Translations under genes and position numbers: made by a program
Shown: piece after piece, positions 1 through 9,752 of the stretch
Layout: each line of letters starts with the position of its first letter
Numbering within the stretch: the stretch's first letter is position 1
The notes under the pieces: model-generated
Told to the model about the DNA's origin: nothing
What the model saw: the letters and a program-made list of their open reading frames with translations, nothing else
Database searches by the model: none
Origin: Butyrivibrio sp.
GTDB lineage: Bacteria > Bacillota > Clostridia > Lachnospirales > Lachnospiraceae
Assembly (NCBI RefSeq): GCF_017635265.1
Contig: NZ_JAGBLU010000137.1
Location: forward strand, 1-64,000
DNA length: 64,000 bases
Reading direction: 5' to 3'

Positions 1-109
1 ACAAAAGCTGCCTGATATCTAATTTGTCATTTTCAATGTGCTATAAATGAATTAGCTTTATTAAGGTTACCCAAAATGCAGGTAATGGCTAATTTCTAAC
101 ATTTTCAAT

Positions 110-949
110 TTACTCCTTGACATTTCTTAGCTGGACTTTATGATCTGAAAGGTTTTCTATGATCATGTTTATGAAAATAAAGATCATAAGAACAATTGAA
201 AGTCCACTTCCCAGGTGCCAGTCATAAAGCTGTGTAAATTCCTGTTCAATGATATTTCCGATAAGAAGTATCTTGGAACCACCAAGCATAGAGGAAATAG
301 CAAAGGTAGTCAGCGCAGGAATGAACACCATCGTCACACCGCTGATAACTCCCGGAAGAGAAAGCGGTAAAGTAATCTTAAGAAAAGTCTGTAATGAGTC
401 CGCACCTAAATCTCTTGCGGCATTTATGACATTTTCATCTATTTTGCTCAGTGAGTTGTAGATCGGAAGAATCATAAACGGCAAAAAGTTATACACCATA
501 CCAAGAACTATAGCGGATGGCGTATTGATTATGTTCATGGTTGGTAGATGAAAAGTTTCAAGTATGGTATTGATCACACCTTTTCCCTCTAAAAGGGTCA
601 TCCATGTAAGAGTTCTCAAAAGAAAGTTCATCCACATCGGAAGAATAAAAAGGGTAACTATATAGGTATTTCTGGTCAGTTTCATGGAAGATAAGATTAT
701 TCCAAGGGGGTATGATAAAAGTAAACATACCAAAGTACTGATAATAGCCAGTCTTAGTGATCTTATAAGCGCTTTCAGATATCCGGGTTTGGCAATTGTA
801 GCTATATTTTCAAAAGTAAGTTGTCCGTCTTCATTGGTAAAACCGTAGTATATAACCATGGCAAGAGGAACCAGAATAAAAATGAATGCCCATGCAATGT
901 ATGGTGATGATAGAAGAGGAGCAGTGTTTTTGTTTTTAAATAGTTTCAC
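110..949 (-). CDS. potB: Spermidine/putrescine ABC transporter permease PotB
   Basis: Inner-membrane permease subunit of a polyamine importer. I see about six hydrophobic segments and the permease EAA loop ([19 protein letters not shown]), which contacts the ATPase. I chose a GTG start at 949: GGAGG at 956-960 sits six bases upstream. A further-upstream ATG at 982 would overlap potA by 47 bases and has no better site. With the GTG start the gene overlaps the potA stop by 14 bases, so translation is probably coupled. The product is 279 residues, usual for PotB. A potC partner is expected next, but no reading frame for it opens in bases 1-109. Confidence 0.9.
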   Translation of the reverse strand: MKLFKNKNTAPLLSSPYIAWAFIFILVPLAMVIYYGFTNEDGQLTFENIATIAKPGYLKALIRSLRLAIISTLVCLLLSYPLGIILSSMKLTRNTYIVTLFILPMWMNFLLRTLTWMTLLEGKGVINTILETFHLPTMNIINTPSAIVLGMVYNFLPFMILPIYNSLSKIDENVINAARDLGADSLQTFLKITLPLSLPGVISGVTMVFIPALTTFAISSMLGGSKILLIGNIIEQEFTQLYDWHLGSGLSIVLMIFIFINMIIENLSDHKVQLRNVKE

Positions 950-2009
950 TGATGGCCTCCTCGTCTTCAGATTCAGGTACATTCATAATCTGAATATTGT
1001 AAGGATCTACATTTATTCCTACATTTGTTCCCACCGGGGAAAGTCTGGTCGAGTGTACAAGAAGTTCTCTGCCGTTAACTTCAACATCCATTTCGTAGTG
1101 AACACCTTTGAAAGTAAGACCGGTAACGACTCCTTTTAATGTTCCGTTTTCAGGTGATACCAGTTCTACATCTTCAGGTCTTATGACAACGTCAACAGGC
1201 TTATTTTCACCGAAACCTTTATCAACACATGCAAATTTGGAACCAAGGATTTCTACAAGTTCATCTCTTATCATTGTTGCTCTTATAATGTTGCTGTCGC
1301 CAATAAAGTCTGCGACAAACGCATTTTCAGGCTCATTATAAATTTTTTCCGGTGAACCTTCCTGTTGTATATAACCCTGATTCATAACTACGATATGATC
1401 AGACATTGTAAGAGCTTCTTCCTGGTCATGTGTAACATAAATAAATGTGATTCCAAGCTCTTCCTTTAACCTTTTTAGCTCGTACTGCATGTCCTGACGC
1501 ATTTTGAGGTCAAGAGCCCCTAAAGGTTCATCAAGTAAAAGAACTTTAGGTTCATTGACAATAGCTCTGGCAATTGCTATACGCTGCTGTTGGCCGCCTG
1601 ATAAAGATTCGGGACTTCTGTTTTCGTATCCTTCAAGGTTAACAAGCTTAAGGGCATATTTTATCTTATCCTTAATGTAGCTGTCGGATTTATTCTTGAT
1701 TTTAAGGCCAAAAGCTATATTTTCAGCTACAGTCATATGTGTAAAAAGAGCATACTTCTGAAAGACGGTATTAAGCTGTCTTTTGTTGGGAGAAAGGCTT
1801 GTAATATCTTTTCCATCGAAGATAACATGCCCCTTGTCGGGAGTTTCAAAACCTCCTATTATCCTAAGAGTCGTGGTTTTGCCGCAGCCGCTCGGACCTA
1901 AAAGTGTAACAAATGAATTTTCATATATAGAAAGACTAAGGTCGTCAAGAATTAACTGTCCGTCGAACGATTTGCTGATATGATCAAGGGTAATCAGGTC
2001 TTTACTCAT
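936..2009 (-). CDS. potA: Spermidine/putrescine ABC transporter ATP-binding protein PotA
   Basis: ATPase that powers polyamine import at the cytoplasmic face of the membrane. It carries Walker A ([10 protein letters not shown], near residue 38), the ABC signature LSGGQQQR, Walker B ([12 protein letters not shown]) and the H-loop (YVTHDQEEA), then a C-terminal TOBE-type regulatory region (about 230-345). At 357 residues it matches PotA. An AGGAG site lies eight bases before the ATG. It is the first gene of the potAB unit, with a good promoter just upstream. The substrate assignment rests on family resemblance; other small cationic or Fe substrates are possible for related systems. Confidence 0.92.
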   Translation of the reverse strand: MSKDLITLDHISKSFDGQLILDDLSLSIYENSFVTLLGPSGCGKTTTLRIIGGFETPDKGHVIFDGKDITSLSPNKRQLNTVFQKYALFTHMTVAENIAFGLKIKNKSDSYIKDKIKYALKLVNLEGYENRSPESLSGGQQQRIAIARAIVNEPKVLLLDEPLGALDLKMRQDMQYELKRLKEELGITFIYVTHDQEEALTMSDHIVVMNQGYIQQEGSPEKIYNEPENAFVADFIGDSNIIRATMIRDELVEILGSKFACVDKGFGENKPVDVVIRPEDVELVSPENGTLKGVVTGLTFKGVHYEMDVEVNGRELLVHSTRLSPVGTNVGINVDPYNIQIMNVPESEDEEAISETI

Positions 2010-2050
2010 TTTTGTGCTCCTAAATATTAAAAAAGTATAAATTGTAATCT

Positions 2051-2083
2051 ACTTTATTTTAATAAAGTTTAGAATAGTGTCAA
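2051..2083 (-). promoter_or_regulatory. potA promoter with a dyad over the -10
   Basis: On the minus strand there is TTGACA (2078-2083), a 16-base spacer and TAAAAT (2056-2061), 47 bases before the potA ATG. The -35 overlaps the stop codon of the neighbouring metallo-hydrolase gene. A perfect 8-base inverted repeat, ACTTTATT-tt-AATAAAGT (2051-2068), covers the -10 and could be a repressor site or just AT-rich symmetry. Confidence 0.6.
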
Positions 2084-2976
2084 TTACTTTTTTGCTCAGC
2101 TTTTATGCTATCTTCATTGCAATAAATAACTATGTTTCCGTAAGTGGTATCATATGTTTCTATATTCATGGAAGAAAGAAGTGCAGTAAGCTTTTCGTCG
2201 GCAGGTCTTTCGCCTGAAGTACTTATAACTGCAATTTCAGGTGAGACTGCACTAAGAAGTTGTTCGCTGTTTTTTTCATATCCTCCGTGGTGAGGCATTT
2301 TGATATAGTCAGCGCTTAAATCCAATTGTTCGTCCAAAAGCTGTTTAATTCTGTCTTTTTCAATATCTCCGGTAAAAAGAAATTTTTTACCGCCAAAGGT
2401 TATCATTGATACAAGAGACATGTTATTATCCATGTTTTTGGAATCTTCCAAAAGAGAATCAGGGTCAGATGCGGGATATAAATCTATATACAGATCTTCA
2501 TAGCCAAAAGACATGTTGTTATCAATGAAAAATACATTGTCTTTATTTTCTACTGCTTCCATCAGTCCGGCATAATATTCTTTTTGGCTTACGTAATCAG
2601 GAAGATAAATGCTTGATACTTCGTAAGAATTAAGTATGTTTACAGCGCTGCCGATATGATCCTGATCATAGTGAGTAAGGATCATAAAATCAATTTTCGA
2701 AATTGAATTATCTTTGAGGAATTTATCAATTGTCTCGAAAGCTTCATAAGTTCCGGCGTCTATCAGACCAACATAGTTTTTGTACTCTAAAACTGCGCAG
2801 TCAGCTTTCCCTACATTTAGATTTGTAATGACGAAAGAATCATTTTTTGATGTTGAGGTTATTTCATTTTCAGATGAATTGAAGCCTTTGGAAAAATACA
2901 ATGCTGCTATAAGGGCAAATAACAGTAACAATGTAAAAGGCAGTAAATAGTTTGTTTTCTTTTTATTATTATTCAT
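2080..2976 (-). CDS. Membrane-anchored metallo-beta-lactamase fold protein, ComEC C-terminal-like
   Basis: Predicted secreted or membrane-tethered hydrolase of unknown substrate. After a Lys/Asn-rich N-terminus there is one hydrophobic segment, then a metallo-beta-lactamase fold with the metal motif THYDQDHIG, a second metal-ligand region FLFTGD and the later MPHHGG motif. This set is typical of the stand-alone relatives of the ComEC DNA-uptake nuclease domain. There is no ComEC membrane channel region, so this is not ComEC itself. I start at the ATG at 2976 (GAAAGAAAG nine bases upstream); an ATG at 3024 has no ribosome site. It is divergent from the prs-like gene and precedes potA in the same direction. 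Confidence 0.7.
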   Translation of the reverse strand: MNNNKKKTNYLLPFTLLLLFALIAALYFSKGFNSSENEITSTSKNDSFVITNLNVGKADCAVLEYKNYVGLIDAGTYEAFETIDKFLKDNSISKIDFMILTHYDQDHIGSAVNILNSYEVSSIYLPDYVSQKEYYAGLMEAVENKDNVFFIDNNMSFGYEDLYIDLYPASDPDSLLEDSKNMDNNMSLVSMITFGGKKFLFTGDIEKDRIKQLLDEQLDLSADYIKMPHHGGYEKNSEQLLSAVSPEIAVISTSGERPADEKLTALLSSMNIETYDTTYGNIVIYCNEDSIKAEQKSN

Positions 2977-3158
2977 GTTTTTAATCTTTCTTTCATTTTT
3001 ATGTTTTTGTTTGAGTAATAACATTATGACATTATTATATGTTATTAGTGTTAAAAATTCATAAAGTGTACAGAAATAAGGTCAATAAGAGGAATCTTTG
3101 TTATATAATCTAAATGTAAACGTTCTGTTGCTAACTATTGGTTGGAAGGAATTAACTT

Positions 3159-4256
3159 ATGAACGAAAAACTTGGAATTATAGCACTTGAATCCTTTGCT
3201 GAGTCTGCTAAAAGAATAGATCAGATACTGTGCGAATGGAGAGGTGAGTCAGGTTTTTTGATTGAATGCTCCTGCCCAAGGTTCTCAAGCGGAGAAGGAA
3301 AGGCGATTATAAATGAATCAGTTCGAGACAGGGACATTTTTATATTGGTTGATGTCACCAACAGTTCTATAAAGTATAAATTTGACGGTGAGTATAACAG
3401 GATGTCTCCTGATGATCATTATCAGGATTTAAAACGGGTGATCTGCGCATGTAATGGTAAAGCGGCGAGTATTACTGTTGTTATGCCTTTTTTGTATGAG
3501 AGCAGGCAACATAGAAAAATTTTAAGAGAGTCGCTTGATTGTGCGATGATGTTAAGGGAGCTTGAAGCTATGGGCGTTCATAACCTGGTAACTTTTGATG
3601 CCCATGATCCCAGAATGCAAAATGTTGTTCCTCTTAACGGATTTGAAAATATTTCACCGTCTCTTCAGTTTACACAGGCTCTTTTAACTGAATATGAAGA
3701 TATTAAAATTGATCCAAAAAATATGATCATTATAGCACCTGATGAAGGAGCAACGGAGCGTGCGGTTTTTCTTTCTTCGGTATATGGAATAAATCTTGGA
3801 ATGTTTTATAAAAGAAGAGATTATAGCAGTATTGTTGATGGTTCCAATCCTATAGTTGCCCACGATTTTTGCGGCGGAAACATTGAAGGCATGGATGCTA
3901 TAGTAATTGACGATATGATAGTTTCCGGAAACAGTATGCTTGATGTGTGTGCACAGCTCAAGGAAAGAGGAGTGAAAAGAGTTTTTGTATTTGCAACATT
4001 CGGGTTGTTCTCCAAAGGTTTTTCAGAGTTTGATAAGGCATACGAAAAAGGCTGGTTCGAGAAGATTTTTACAACAAATCTGATTCATCAGAAAAAAGAA
4101 ATGCTGGAAAAAGAGTACTATTACAGTGTAAATATGAATCGATATGTAGCACTGGCTATAGATACCATCAGTAAGGGCGAATCAATGCATGAACTTTCAA
4201 GACCACAGTTAAAAATCAGGGAAATGATTGAAAAATATAATAAAAGTGGCATTTAA
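3159..4256 (+). CDS. prs: Divergent ribose-phosphate pyrophosphokinase (Prs paralogue)
   Basis: Probable PRPP synthase-family protein, making PRPP from ribose 5-phosphate and ATP if active. The N-terminal half shows the Prs pattern (ESVRDRDIFIL, then SRQHRK in place of YARQDRK), and the C-terminal phosphoribosyltransferase half has a PRPP loop written VIDDMIVSGNS, where typical enzymes have VDDMIDTAGT. The usual DLHxxQIQGFF stretch is DAHDPRMQNVVP. At 365 residues it is longer than canonical Prs (about 315). These substitutions mark a separate Clostridial subfamily; a changed substrate or reduced activity cannot be excluded. The start has AAGGAA about 11 bases upstream, and a TATAAT lies at 3104-3109. 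Confidence 0.7.
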   Translation: MNEKLGIIALESFAESAKRIDQILCEWRGESGFLIECSCPRFSSGEGKAIINESVRDRDIFILVDVTNSSIKYKFDGEYNRMSPDDHYQDLKRVICACNGKAASITVVMPFLYESRQHRKILRESLDCAMMLRELEAMGVHNLVTFDAHDPRMQNVVPLNGFENISPSLQFTQALLTEYEDIKIDPKNMIIIAPDEGATERAVFLSSVYGINLGMFYKRRDYSSIVDGSNPIVAHDFCGGNIEGMDAIVIDDMIVSGNSMLDVCAQLKERGVKRVFVFATFGLFSKGFSEFDKAYEKGWFEKIFTTNLIHQKKEMLEKEYYYSVNMNRYVALAIDTISKGESMHELSRPQLKIREMIEKYNKSGI

Positions 4257-4316
4257 AGTTTTATTTTCTTGTGATAAAATGTAGAAAATATGTGACTCTA
4301 GGAGGCAAACAGGCAA

Positions 4317-5375
4317 ATGGCTGGTAAGGATAAATATGTAGCATATGTTTCAAGCTATACATCAGGACTTGGAACAAAGTATGGAATAAGAATATATGAT
4401 GTTGATCTTGAGAACGGACGTCTATCCGAAAAACAGAAAGTTGAGATCACTAATTCTTCATATATTGGTATTTCACATGATAACAAAACTCTTTATTCCA
4501 TAACTGATGCAGGAGTTGAATCTTATCATATCCTAAAGGATGGAAGCTTGGAGTTTTTAAATGAGGCCTCAATAAACGGTATGCGTGGATGCTACCTTAA
4601 TATGGATCAGAGTGATAAGTTCCTTATTACTGCAGGTTACCATGATGGAAAGGTTACCATTTTAAGGCTTAATGAAGATGGCAGTATCGGAGAAATCACA
4701 GATGAAAAATATCACAAGGGACTTGGTACAGCGGCAGGACGAAACCATGTTCCTCATGTGCAGTGTATAAAAGTAACCAAGGATAATAAGTATCTTCTGG
4801 CAGCAGATCTTGGAATGGACAGAATCAATGTTTATTCACTTGATATGGAAACAGGTAAAATCAAGGAAGTGGATGTTATCCATTGTGATCAGGAATCTTC
4901 ACCAAGACATATGCAGTTCTCAAAGGAAGGTAAGTTTTTGTATGTATGCCTTGAACAGAAATGTTGCATAGAAGTATATTCTTATGAAGATAAGGACGGT
5001 GATCCCGAATTTGAAAAGATTCAGTCGGTTCCGACTTCAGAGGAGGCAGATTCAATCGGCGTTGCCAGCAGTGCCCTTACTTTTTCCGAAGATTACAACT
5101 ATCTTGTAAGCTCTACTGCAGGAGAAAACAATGCTCTTGTATTTAAGGTTGATAAAGAAACGGGGCTTATTACCAATAAGATTCAGCTTCCTGTTGCGGG
5201 AGAATATCCAAAGGATGCAGCTCTTTTTCCTGACAATAAGCACTTGGTTTCTCTGAATCATGAATCTGATTCGCTTACATTCTTTACAGTTGATATGGAT
5301 AAAGGAACCATGGTAATGAACGGACCGGAAATGCCGGTTTCAAGACCAAATTGTATTGTTTTTCATAAGCTTTAA
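4317..5375 (+). CDS. pgl: Lactonase family beta-propeller protein (6-phosphogluconolactonase-like)
   Basis: Predicted cytoplasmic seven-bladed propeller of the Pgl lactonase family, which hydrolyses 6-phosphogluconolactone in the pentose phosphate route in better-studied members. The 352-residue length fits. Family hallmarks visible are YVSSYTSG near the start, NHVPHVQCIKVTKDNKYLLAADLGMDRINVYS in the middle (quoted in parts: NHVPHVQ, LLAADLGMDRI), SPRHMQFSKEGKFLYV and the end motif RPNCIVF. An AGGAGG site lies ahead of the ATG. It follows the Prs paralogue by 60 bases, an arrangement consistent with pentose-phosphate metabolism, although no other genes of that pathway are present. Confidence 0.75.
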   Translation: MAGKDKYVAYVSSYTSGLGTKYGIRIYDVDLENGRLSEKQKVEITNSSYIGISHDNKTLYSITDAGVESYHILKDGSLEFLNEASINGMRGCYLNMDQSDKFLITAGYHDGKVTILRLNEDGSIGEITDEKYHKGLGTAAGRNHVPHVQCIKVTKDNKYLLAADLGMDRINVYSLDMETGKIKEVDVIHCDQESSPRHMQFSKEGKFLYVCLEQKCCIEVYSYEDKDGDPEFEKIQSVPTSEEADSIGVASSALTFSEDYNYLVSSTAGENNALVFKVDKETGLITNKIQLPVAGEYPKDAALFPDNKHLVSLNHESDSLTFFTVDMDKGTMVMNGPEMPVSRPNCIVFHKL

Positions 5376-5408
5376 TTCTGTAGACCTTTATGAGGGTGGA
5401 GGTGCAGG

Positions 5409-8400
5409 ATGAAAGGTGTAAACTTAAAAAAAATAATGGCTGTTGCAGTCATTGGGAGCATTGTGGTCGCTGCTATACTTGTATTGGGTATGGTATGGTC
5501 GGGACGAAGTGCCAGTAGAGATACAGAACAGGCAGTGCGCAATGTAAGTCTCCTTTATTTGGAAGAATTGGCAGGAAGAAGAGAACAGGTAGTTGCTTCG
5601 ACACTTAGCGACTATATAAGTGATCTTGATGTAGCTGTCGGACTTATTACTCCTGATGATTTGAGCAGCACCGAAAAACTCCAGGCTTATCAGCTGCGTA
5701 TGAAGCAACTCTATGGTCTGGAGAAATTTGCTTTTGTGGATGAAAATGGATTAATCTACACTTCCAGAGGTACCAGAACCGACATTGATCAGTATGGCTT
5801 TGACTATAAAACACTTTCAGAGCCGGAGATATCTTTAAAAAATGAAAATGGCGAAGATATTAAGGTGGTTGTTGCTATGCCGACAGATCAGCTTTCCTAT
5901 GAAGGGCAGCTCCTTGTTGTGTGCTTTATGGAGATTGATATACAGGAAATGCTTGATACTATATCTCTTCGGTCAGGTTCTAATAATACGACTTTTTGTA
6001 ATCTGTATACCAAGGATGGAATCTCTTTAACCAAAACTGTTCTCGGGGGACTTTCCAATGAAGAAAGTTTACTTACAGCGCTTAATAATGCGGAGTTTGA
6101 AAAAGGCTATAACATTGAAAATATAAAGAAGGATTTTTCAGTTGGTACTACCGGCGTTGCTTCTTTTACCTATAACAATATAAAAGAAACAATGTACTAT
6201 GTTCCTGTTCACAGAACTGATTGGATGCTTACTTATCTTATCAGAGAAAGTGTTATCAGCAGTCAGATTGATGCTATTTCAAAGGGAATCATTATGAGAA
6301 GCTTTGGAATGGCTCTTATTACTACACTTGTTCTGATAGGTGTTTTTACAGTAATGCTCATTCAGACAAGAAAAGCTGCAAAGCTTTCTGCGGAAAAGGA
6401 AACATCGGAAGTTATGCAGCAGGAGCTTGAAGAGAGAATTGCTTTGCAGGACGAACTTTTGGAGCAGGAAAAACAAAGAGCAAGACTTGACAAGATGATT
6501 AATGCTCTGGCTTCAGATTACAGAAGTGTTTATTATGTCAATTTGGATAAAGATATGGCTACATGTTTTAGAAAAGATTCTTCAGAAGGTGACAATGTGG
6601 CCAAAGATGATGTATTTTCTTTTTCCAAGGCATTTTCAGAATATGGAAATAGTTACGTTGCAGAAGACTATCGAAAGCAGTTCCTTGATTTTATCAAGCC
6701 CGAAAATATAAGAGAGGCTTTAAAAAGTAACTCAATAATTGCATTCAGATATCTGGTAAAAAAAGGCGACAATGAAAGCTATGAAATGCTTCGAATGGCG
6801 GATGTCAACAATAACGATAAACATACTGCAGATGTGATAAATGCTGTCGGTGTTGGATTTACAGATATAGACGAAGAGATGAGAGATTCTCTTGCCAAAA
6901 ATCAGGCTCTTTCAGATGCATTGAAAACCGCTGAAGAAGCAAGCCGGGCAAAAACAGTATTTCTTTCAAGTATGAGCCATGAGATCCGTACTCCTATGAA
7001 TGCTATAATAGGTCTCGATTCGCTGGCTCTGAATGAACCGGATATTTCTGAAACTACAAAAGATTATCTCGAAAAGATAGGCAGCAGTGCGCAGCATCTC
7101 CTTAGCCTTATAAATGATATTCTTGATATGTCGAGGATTGAGTCGGGACGCATGACCTTAAAGAATGAAGAGTTTGCTTTTTCTAAAATGCTGGAGCAGA
7201 TTAATGTTATTTTCAGCGGACAGTGTAAGGAAAAGGGACTCGAATATAATTGCAGGTTAAGCGGTCATCTTAATGATTATTATATTGGAGACAGTGTAAA
7301 GCTAAGGCAGGTACTTATAAATATTCTCGGGAATGCTGTAAAGTTTACGCCGGAGGGTGGCAAAATTGATTTCACCGTAGAAAAGAAAGGCGGCTTCAAC
7401 GGAAAAACCGCTCTTCAATTTAAAATAAGTGATACCGGCATCGGAATGAGCGAGGAATATCTTCCTAAGATTTTTGATACTTTCAGTCAGGAAAATGCAG
7501 GAAGCACCAATAAGTATGGCAGCTCCGGCCTTGGAATGGCTATTACCAAACGTATTGTAGATATGATGAACGGTGAAATATTGGTTGAGAGTGCCAAGGG
7601 TGTCGGAACTACATTTTATGTAAATGTTACGCTAAAGGATTCTGCCAGAAAGCTTGAAAGTGACAATGACACCGAAATTCATCCTAATGACATGAAGGTT
7701 TTGGTTATTGATGATGATCCTCTTGCCTGTGATCATGCAAAGCTTGTTATGTCTCAGGTTGGAATAGAAACTGATATTGCAAAATCGGGGAGTGAAGCTT
7801 TGGAGATGGTAAAGCTCTCTCAGGCAAGGCAGGAACCATATAATCTTATCATCGTCGATTGGCAAATGCCAGAAATGGACGGCCTTGAAACTACCAAACA
7901 GATAAGAGCTTTAATTGGACAGGATACGGCTGTTATTATACTTACGGCATATAACTGGGATGATATTTATGAGGAGGCAACACAGGCCGGTGTAGACAGC
8001 TTTATCGCCAAGCCGCTGTTTACCGAAAACCTCATAAATGAGTTTAAAAATGTGCTTCAGATGAAAAGAGAATTTGCCAAAGGAATAAAAACCAAGGCTG
8101 CTCTTGAAGGAAGACATATACTTTTGGCTGAAGATATTGAGGTCAATGCCCAGATTATGCTTAAAGTTTTGTCTATGCGCGGAATAGAAGCGGATCATGC
8201 AATCAACGGTAAGGCTGCTGTTGACCTTTATGATTCCAAACCTGAAGGATACTATGATGCCGTACTTATGGATATGAGGATGCCTTTGATGGATGGACTT
8301 ACAGCGTCCAAGATTATCCGTAGCAGAAATAAAGCAGATTCACTAACTATTCCTATTATTGCACTTACTGCAAACGCCTTTGATGAAGATGTTCAGCAAA

Positions 8401-8492
8401 GCCTTCAGGCAGGACTTAATGCGCATTTAAGTAAGCCTGTCGAACCGGCAGTTCTATTTGATACTCTCGAGAAACTGATTGACGCCGGTTGA
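5409..8492 (+). CDS. Hybrid sensor histidine kinase with two receiver domains
   Basis: Membrane signalling protein of 1027 residues. Order of parts: transmembrane helix 8-28; an extracytoplasmic sensor region of about 265 residues (Cache-like in size and position); second helix about 296-317; coiled coil 325-360; a PAS-like region; HisKA with SSMSHEIRTPMNAIIG (phospho-His H524); HATPase with N-box (NILGNAVKFTPEGG, about 637) and G boxes (DTGIGM, GSSGLGMAI); receiver 1 with D817 (DWQMPEMDG); receiver 2 with D955 (MDMRMPLMDG). No HPt domain and no DNA-binding response regulator is encoded beside it, so its output partner is elsewhere. The signal is unknown. A GGTGGAGG site precedes the ATG. Confidence 0.88.
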   Translation: MKGVNLKKIMAVAVIGSIVVAAILVLGMVWSGRSASRDTEQAVRNVSLLYLEELAGRREQVVASTLSDYISDLDVAVGLITPDDLSSTEKLQAYQLRMKQLYGLEKFAFVDENGLIYTSRGTRTDIDQYGFDYKTLSEPEISLKNENGEDIKVVVAMPTDQLSYEGQLLVVCFMEIDIQEMLDTISLRSGSNNTTFCNLYTKDGISLTKTVLGGLSNEESLLTALNNAEFEKGYNIENIKKDFSVGTTGVASFTYNNIKETMYYVPVHRTDWMLTYLIRESVISSQIDAISKGIIMRSFGMALITTLVLIGVFTVMLIQTRKAAKLSAEKETSEVMQQELEERIALQDELLEQEKQRARLDKMINALASDYRSVYYVNLDKDMATCFRKDSSEGDNVAKDDVFSFSKAFSEYGNSYVAEDYRKQFLDFIKPENIREALKSNSIIAFRYLVKKGDNESYEMLRMADVNNNDKHTADVINAVGVGFTDIDEEMRDSLAKNQALSDALKTAEEASRAKTVFLSSMSHEIRTPMNAIIGLDSLALNEPDISETTKDYLEKIGSSAQHLLSLINDILDMSRIESGRMTLKNEEFAFSKMLEQINVIFSGQCKEKGLEYNCRLSGHLNDYYIGDSVKLRQVLINILGNAVKFTPEGGKIDFTVEKKGGFNGKTALQFKISDTGIGMSEEYLPKIFDTFSQENAGSTNKYGSSGLGMAITKRIVDMMNGEILVESAKGVGTTFYVNVTLKDSARKLESDNDTEIHPNDMKVLVIDDDPLACDHAKLVMSQVGIETDIAKSGSEALEMVKLSQARQEPYNLIIVDWQMPEMDGLETTKQIRALIGQDTAVIILTAYNWDDIYEEATQAGVDSFIAKPLFTENLINEFKNVLQMKREFAKGIKTKAALEGRHILLAEDIEVNAQIMLKVLSMRGIEADHAINGKAAVDLYDSKPEGYYDAVLMDMRMPLMDGLTASKIIRSRNKADSLTIPIIALTANAFDEDVQQSLQAGLNAHLSKPVEPAVLFDTLEKLIDAG

Positions 8493-8540
8493 ATACATCT
8501 ATCTTTTGCTATAAAAATATATCTATTGCAAGAATGCCTG

Positions 8541-8549
8541 TGATATAAT
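8541..8549 (+). promoter_or_regulatory. Extended -10 promoter before aroC
   Basis: TGATATAAT is an extended -10 (TGn-TATAAT) 42 bases before the aroC start. The -35 position holds ATCTAT, a poor match, which is tolerated with extended -10 elements. Confidence 0.5.
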
Positions 8550-8590
8550 TTCTCTTGATTACTAAATTTACGTTTTCAGGGGATGATTAT

Positions 8591-9691
8591 ATGGCAGGCT
8601 CTATTTTTGGAAAAAATATTAAAATATCTACATGGGGAGAATCTCATGGAAGAGCTCTTGGAGTTGTGGTTGACGGATTTCCAGCAGGAATGGAGCTTTT
8701 TGAAAATGACGTACAAAAGTTCCTTGATCGCAGAAAGCCCGGTACTTCTGCGGCTACTACTTCCAGAAAAGAGGGGGATGAAGTAGAAATCCTTTCCGGA
8801 ATTTTTGAGGGAAAGACCACCGGAACTCCAATTTCAATGATGGTAAAAAACACATCCCAAAGATCAGGTGATTATAGCGAGATTGCCGGGTACTACAGGC
8901 CCGGACATGCGGATTTTGGTTTTGATGAAAAATTTGGTTTCAGGGACTACAGAGGAGGCGGACGTTCCTCCGGAAGAGAGACTATAGGAAGAGTTGCTGC
9001 AGGCGCGCTTTGCAGTAAACTCCTTAACGAGATGGGCATTAAAGTTATGGCATTTACCAGAGCAATCGGTGATGTCGAGATTGATGAAAAGAAATTTGAT
9101 GAAAAGAATATTCTTTTGACTCCGACAGCAATGCCTGATGCTGAAGCAGATAAAAGAGCGATGGAACTTATTTCCAAGTGTAAAGAAGAAATGGATTCTG
9201 TAGGTGGAGTGGTGGAATGCCATGTTACAGGTCTTCCTGCAGGGGTTGGAGAGCCTGTATTTGATAAGCTTGATGCTGTTATTGCTCATGCTGTTATGAG
9301 TATAGGCGCTGTTAAAGCAGTTGAAATAGGTGATGGAACCAGAGTTTCAAAGTATAAAGGCTCTGAAAATAACGATGAGTTTGTGATGAGAGATAGTTCT
9401 GTTGAAAAACAAACCAATCACGCAGGTGGTATTCTTGGTGGTATTTCTGATGGAAGCGAAATTGTATTCAGAGTTTATTTTAAGCCAACTCCGAGCATTG
9501 CCAAAACTCAGAATACTGTTAATAAGTCAGGAGAAAATATTCAGGTGAGTATCCATGGGCGACACGACCCTGTTGTGGTTCCAAGAGCTGTGGTAGTGGT
9601 GGAGAGTATGTGTGCTCTTTGTACACTGGATCTTTTGATGTCAAATATGCTTTCCAGAGCAGAGAATATAATTGGTTTTTATAAGAAATAA
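8591..9691 (+). CDS. aroC: Chorismate synthase
   Basis: Last step of the shikimate pathway: converts 5-enolpyruvylshikimate 3-phosphate to chorismate using reduced FMN, in the cytoplasm. It shows the family signatures WGESHG (H19 at the active site), RRKPGTS, GGRSSGRETIGRVAAGA and GGISDGSEI, and is 366 residues, the usual length. I use the ATG at 8591, which gives the typical MAGSIFGKNIKIST start and has AGGGGA seven bases upstream; the in-frame ATG at 8555 would add 12 unrelated residues. Monocistronic by appearance, with its own extended -10 and a weak terminator after it. Confidence 0.95.
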   Translation: MAGSIFGKNIKISTWGESHGRALGVVVDGFPAGMELFENDVQKFLDRRKPGTSAATTSRKEGDEVEILSGIFEGKTTGTPISMMVKNTSQRSGDYSEIAGYYRPGHADFGFDEKFGFRDYRGGGRSSGRETIGRVAAGALCSKLLNEMGIKVMAFTRAIGDVEIDEKKFDEKNILLTPTAMPDAEADKRAMELISKCKEEMDSVGGVVECHVTGLPAGVGEPVFDKLDAVIAHAVMSIGAVKAVEIGDGTRVSKYKGSENNDEFVMRDSSVEKQTNHAGGILGGISDGSEIVFRVYFKPTPSIAKTQNTVNKSGENIQVSIHGRHDPVVVPRAVVVVESMCALCTLDLLMSNMLSRAENIIGFYKK

Positions 9692-9712
9692 TCGGAAATA
9701 TAAAGTAAGAGG

Positions 9713-9752
9713 AGCCTTGTATCGTTATTCTCTTCCGGAGCCAGGCTTTTTT
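9713..9752 (+). terminator. Possible weak terminator after aroC
   Basis: AGCCTTG (9713-9719) can pair imperfectly with CCAGGCT (9741-9747), followed by a run of six T. One mismatch and a 21-base loop make it weak. The rest of the 282-base gap to the next gene holds a perfect 12-base palindrome GGAAATATTTCC (9790-9801) and a TATAAT at 9873-9878 that may serve the next gene. Confidence 0.4.
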
